Shown one piece after another: positions 30,410 to 32,629 of a DNA stretch of 32,629 bases. The position numbers and the translations under genes are program-made. Source of the stretch: Thermohalobaculum sp038524325. GTDB lineage: Bacteria > Pseudomonadota > Alphaproteobacteria > Rhodobacterales > Rhodobacteraceae. The notes under the pieces are model-generated. The model was not told the DNA's origin, did no database searches, and was given only the letters and a program-made list of their open reading frames with translations. Within the stretch, counting starts at the first letter, position 1, and every line of letters starts with the position of its first letter. The stretch lies in assembly GCA_038524325.1 (NCBI GenBank), contig JBCBIS010000018.1, positions 1-32,629 on the forward strand. The letters run 5' to 3'.

Positions 30410-30645
30410 TGCGCGGCCTCCTTCTCGGTTTGGAGGAACTCCCACTCCTTACAGGCGCAGGCGTCACATTTGCCATCGCATTCGGTCTTCAACGTATCGT
30501 TGCGCAGCGGGATCGACGCGATATCGTCATGCACGGCCCGCGACCCCGGCCGGAGCGTGTAGAGCACCATGCCGATGAAGAAGAGCGTCATGGCCAGCAG
30601 CATCCAGCTGTCGGCAAAGGCGCGGAGGAGGGTGTAGGTGTCCAT
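30406..30645 (-). CDS. ccoQ: cbb3 oxidase subunit IV CcoQ with a Cys-rich tail
   Basis: A small single-TM subunit of 79 aa that stabilises the core complex. MDTYTLLRAFADSW is followed by the helix MLLAMTLFFIGMVLYTL and the typical RPGSRAVHDDIASIPLRND end. After that comes an extra tail with CDGKCDACACKEW (Cys56, 60, 63, 65: CxxxCxxCxC) on the cytoplasmic side. This tail is not needed for the classic role and may bind a metal or form disulfides (see findings). It starts 12 nt after ccoO and overlaps ccoP by ATGA. Confidence 0.9.
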   Translation of the reverse strand: MDTYTLLRAFADSWMLLAMTLFFIGMVLYTLRPGSRAVHDDIASIPLRNDTLKTECDGKCDACACKEWEFLQTEKEAAQ

Positions 30646-30657
30646 CTCGGGTCTCCC

Positions 30658-31413
30658 TCAGCGGTAATTGGCTTCGGCATCATAGGTGGAGAAATCCACC
30701 AGCGTGCCGAGCATCTGCAGATAGGCGATCATGGCATCGAGTTCGGTCAGCTCGGGCCGGCTGTCGAAATTGCGCACCTGAGCCTTTGGATAGCGCTCCA
30801 TGAAGGCGTCGAACTCGTCGTGATCGGGATTGACCTGCACGGCCATATCGATCTGTGCGGTGGCGACCATCTCGTCGGTGTAGGGCACGCCGACCGCGCG
30901 ATTGGCCCGCAGATGCGCCGCGGCGGTCGAGGGGTCGAGCCGCGTTTCGATCAGCCAAGGATAGCCGGGCATGATGCTCTCGGGCACCAGCTCGCGCGGG
31001 GCCTCCATATGCAGGATGTGCCAATCGTCCGAGTAGCGCCCGCCGACCCGGGCCAGATCCGGCCCGGTGCGTTTCGAGCCCCATTGGAACGGGTGGTCAT
31101 ACATCGACTCGGCGGCCAGCGAGTAATGGCCATAGCGCTCCACCTCATCCCGCATAGGGCGGATCATCTGGCTGTGACACACGTAACATCCCTCACGGAT
31201 GTAGATCTGCCGCCCGGCCAGTTCGAGTGGGCTGTAAGGCCGCATCCCCTCGGCCTTTTCGATGGTGTTCTGCAGATAGAACAGCGGCGCGATCTCGACG
31301 ATTCCGCCGATTGTGACCACGATGAAGGACAGCACCATCAGCAGGGTGGCGTTCTTCTCGATCTTGGCATGGCCAGCGAGAAGTTTCTGGGTGGTCGAGC
31401 TTTGCTTTGCCAT
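30658..31413 (-). CDS. ccoO: cbb3 oxidase subunit II, monoheme cytochrome c (CcoO)
   Basis: A membrane-bound monoheme cytochrome c of 251 aa that feeds electrons into CcoN. It has an N-terminal TM helix (about 23-45, NATLLMVLSFIVVTIGGIVE), the hallmark GRQIYIREGCYVCHSQMIRP with the heme site Cys76-Cys79-His80, RYGHYS, then the segment WGSKRTGPDLARVGGRYSDDWH with the conserved GPDL, and a Met ligand candidate in SIMPGYPWL. Length is typical. The ATG at 31413 has a perfect aaggagg site 6-7 nt upstream. It lies 12 nt after the ccoN stop and is part of ccoNOQP. Confidence 0.95.
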   Translation of the reverse strand: MAKQSSTTQKLLAGHAKIEKNATLLMVLSFIVVTIGGIVEIAPLFYLQNTIEKAEGMRPYSPLELAGRQIYIREGCYVCHSQMIRPMRDEVERYGHYSLAAESMYDHPFQWGSKRTGPDLARVGGRYSDDWHILHMEAPRELVPESIMPGYPWLIETRLDPSTAAAHLRANRAVGVPYTDEMVATAQIDMAVQVNPDHDEFDAFMERYPKAQVRNFDSRPELTELDAMIAYLQMLGTLVDFSTYDAEANYR

Positions 31414-31425
31414 CTCGCGCCCTCC

Positions 31426-32629
31426 TTATTCGGCTGCCACGGCGGCGGGGTTTGCCGTCGCTGGGGTCTCGACCGGGCGGACCCGGCCCTTGATGGTCAT
31501 CCAGAGATTCCAGACCATGATGATCGCTCCGGTGAGATAGAGGGCCCCGCCAAGGCCGCGGACCAGGTACATCGGCATCTTGGCGCCCACGGTGTCGGCG
31601 AAGGAGTTCACCAGGAACCCGTTGGCGTCGGTCTCGCGCCACATCAGGCCCTCCATGATCCCGGTCACCCACATCGAGGCGGCGTAGAGCACGATGCCGA
31701 TGGTCGCCAACCAGAAGTGCCAGGAGACCGCCGCGATCGAGTAGAGCCGCGCGCGATTCCAGAGCCGCGGCACCAGGAAGTAGAGCGCACCGAAGGTGAT
31801 CATGCCATTCCAGCCCAGCGCACCGGAATGCACATGCCCGATGGTCCAGTCCGTATAGTGGCTAAGCGAGTTGACGGCCTTGATCGACATCATCGGCCCC
31901 TCGAAGGTCGCCATGCCGTAGAAGCCGATCGAGACCACAAGCATCCGCAGAACCGGGTCGGTCCGCAGCTTGTCCCACGCGCCTTGCAGGGTCAGCAGCC
32001 CGTTGATCATCCCGCCCCAGGACGGCATCCAGAGAATTATCGAGAACACCATCCCCAATGTCTGCGCCCAATCCGGCAGCGCGGTGTAATGCAGATGGTG
32101 CGGCCCCGCCCAGATATAGAGGAAGATCAGCGCCCAGAAGTGAATGATCGAGAGCTTATAGGAATAGACCGGCCGCTCCGCCTGCTTGGGGACGAAGTAA
32201 TACATCATGCCCAGGAACCCGGCGGTCAGGAAAAATCCGACCGCGTTGTGGCCGTACCACCACTGCGTCAGCGCGTCCTGCACCCCGGCGAAGGCGGAAT
32301 AGCTGGCCGAGCCCCAGATCGAGACCGGCACCGAGAGGTTCCGCACCACATGCAGCATCGCCACCGTGACGATGAAGGCCAGGAAGAACCAGTTGGCGAC
32401 ATAGATATGTGGCTCCTTGCGCTTAATCAGCGTGCCCAGAAATACCGCCAGATAGGCGACCCAGACCACGGTCAGCAGCAGATCGACATGCCAGGGCAGT
32501 TCGGCATACTCCTTGCCCTCGGACCCGCCAAAGACATAGGAGGTCGCCGCCAGCACGATCACCAGTTGATAGCCCCAGAACACGAACCAGGCGAGGTTGC
32601 CGCCCCACAGCCGCGCCGCACAGGTCCGC
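31426..32629 (-). CDS. ccoN: cbb3 oxidase catalytic subunit I CcoN, 5'-truncated at the window edge
   Basis: The catalytic heme-copper subunit, with heme b and the heme b3-CuB centre, which reduces O2 and pumps protons. About 400 C-terminal residues are present. The frame is open to the last base, so the N-terminus lies outside. The GTG at 32583 is an internal valine codon. Motifs are YGHNAVGFFLTAGFLG, whose Tyr-His environment fits the CuB His and crosslinked Tyr, AGPHHLHYTALPDW (the CuB HH pair), and GHVHSGALGWNG, which contains the heme ligand His residues. The C-terminus ends in an Ala-rich tail. It is the first gene of ccoNOQP, so the operon promoter is not in the window. Confidence 0.97.
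   Translation of the reverse strand, partial: RTCAARLWGGNLAWFVFWGYQLVIVLAATSYVFGGSEGKEYAELPWHVDLLLTVVWVAYLAVFLGTLIKRKEPHIYVANWFFLAFIVTVAMLHVVRNLSVPVSIWGSASYSAFAGVQDALTQWWYGHNAVGFFLTAGFLGMMYYFVPKQAERPVYSYKLSIIHFWALIFLYIWAGPHHLHYTALPDWAQTLGMVFSIILWMPSWGGMINGLLTLQGAWDKLRTDPVLRMLVVSIGFYGMATFEGPMMSIKAVNSLSHYTDWTIGHVHSGALGWNGMITFGALYFLVPRLWNRARLYSIAAVSWHFWLATIGIVLYAASMWVTGIMEGLMWRETDANGFLVNSFADTVGAKMPMYLVRGLGGALYLTGAIIMVWNLWMTIKGRVRPVETPATANPAAVAAE

Noticed and set aside
32581..32583. GTG as the start of ccoN
   Set aside because: The frame is open through the end of the window, and CcoN needs further N-terminal helices. The valine is internal.
1..32629. CRISPR array, tRNA or rRNA genes, complete insertion sequence
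   Set aside because: No regularly spaced repeats, cloverleaf-like segments, rRNA motifs or transposase with terminal inverted repeats were seen. Only the dead integrase fragment hints at mobile DNA.

Overview
The window is GC-rich, densely coded chromosomal DNA from an alphaproteobacterium, most probably of the Rhodobacterales (Rhodobacter/Roseobacter type). The main reasons are the complete cbb3 oxidase block ccoNOQP-ccoGHIS with a canonical FnrL-type box in front of ccoG, a bacteriophytochrome with an HWE-family kinase paired with a heme oxygenase, and many ATGA stop/start overlaps. No tRNA, rRNA, CRISPR array or intact mobile element is visible.

Layout. 1-717: non-coding or decayed DNA ending in a frameshifted tyrosine-recombinase fragment. 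844-4489: a red-light sensing module, with bphO (heme oxygenase, makes biliverdin) overlapping bphP (PAS-GAF-PHY-HWE kinase-receiver) on the minus strand and a single-domain response regulator divergent from them. 4612-6591: an exported DUF3179 protein and a small exported four-cysteine protein. 6725-9061: a large MscS-family channel. 9126-11290: a SHOCT-domain protein and an RhlE-type DEAD-box helicase, both minus. 11573-15556: a minus-strand operon (possible 42-aa leader ORF, LLM flavin oxidoreductase, SDR, medium-chain reductase, terminator) with a divergent LysR regulator. 15695-19317: a methyl-accepting chemotaxis protein and a TPR/2OG-Fe(II) oxygenase fusion. 19326-20795: an M32 carboxypeptidase. 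20952-23334: three exported proteins in a row (zinc-ligand-poor MBL protein, rhodanese, Tat-type MBL protein). 23491-25023: YggT-family protein and a YcaQ-type DNA glycosylase. 25075-32629: ccoS, ccoI, ccoH, ccoG, terminator, ccoP, ccoQ, ccoO and a 5'-truncated ccoN, all minus.

How the genes work together. BphO supplies the chromophore that BphP binds through Cys20, and BphP carries its own receiver. CcoNOP(Q) is the high-affinity terminal oxidase, CcoI supplies copper, and CcoG, CcoH and CcoS assist assembly. The FnrL box lets the assembly operon respond to low oxygen separately from the structural operon, whose transcript ends at a strong hairpin.

The most striking observation is an exact 21-bp tandem duplication inside the phosphoacceptor (H-box) helix of BphP. 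It repeats HRVRNIL in frame (residues 519-525 and 526-532), gives two candidate phospho-histidines, and inserts exactly one heptad into the dimerisation helix. Other leads are the Cys-rich CcoQ tail, the MBL protein that lost its HxHxDH motif, and the leader-like small ORF before the LLM gene.
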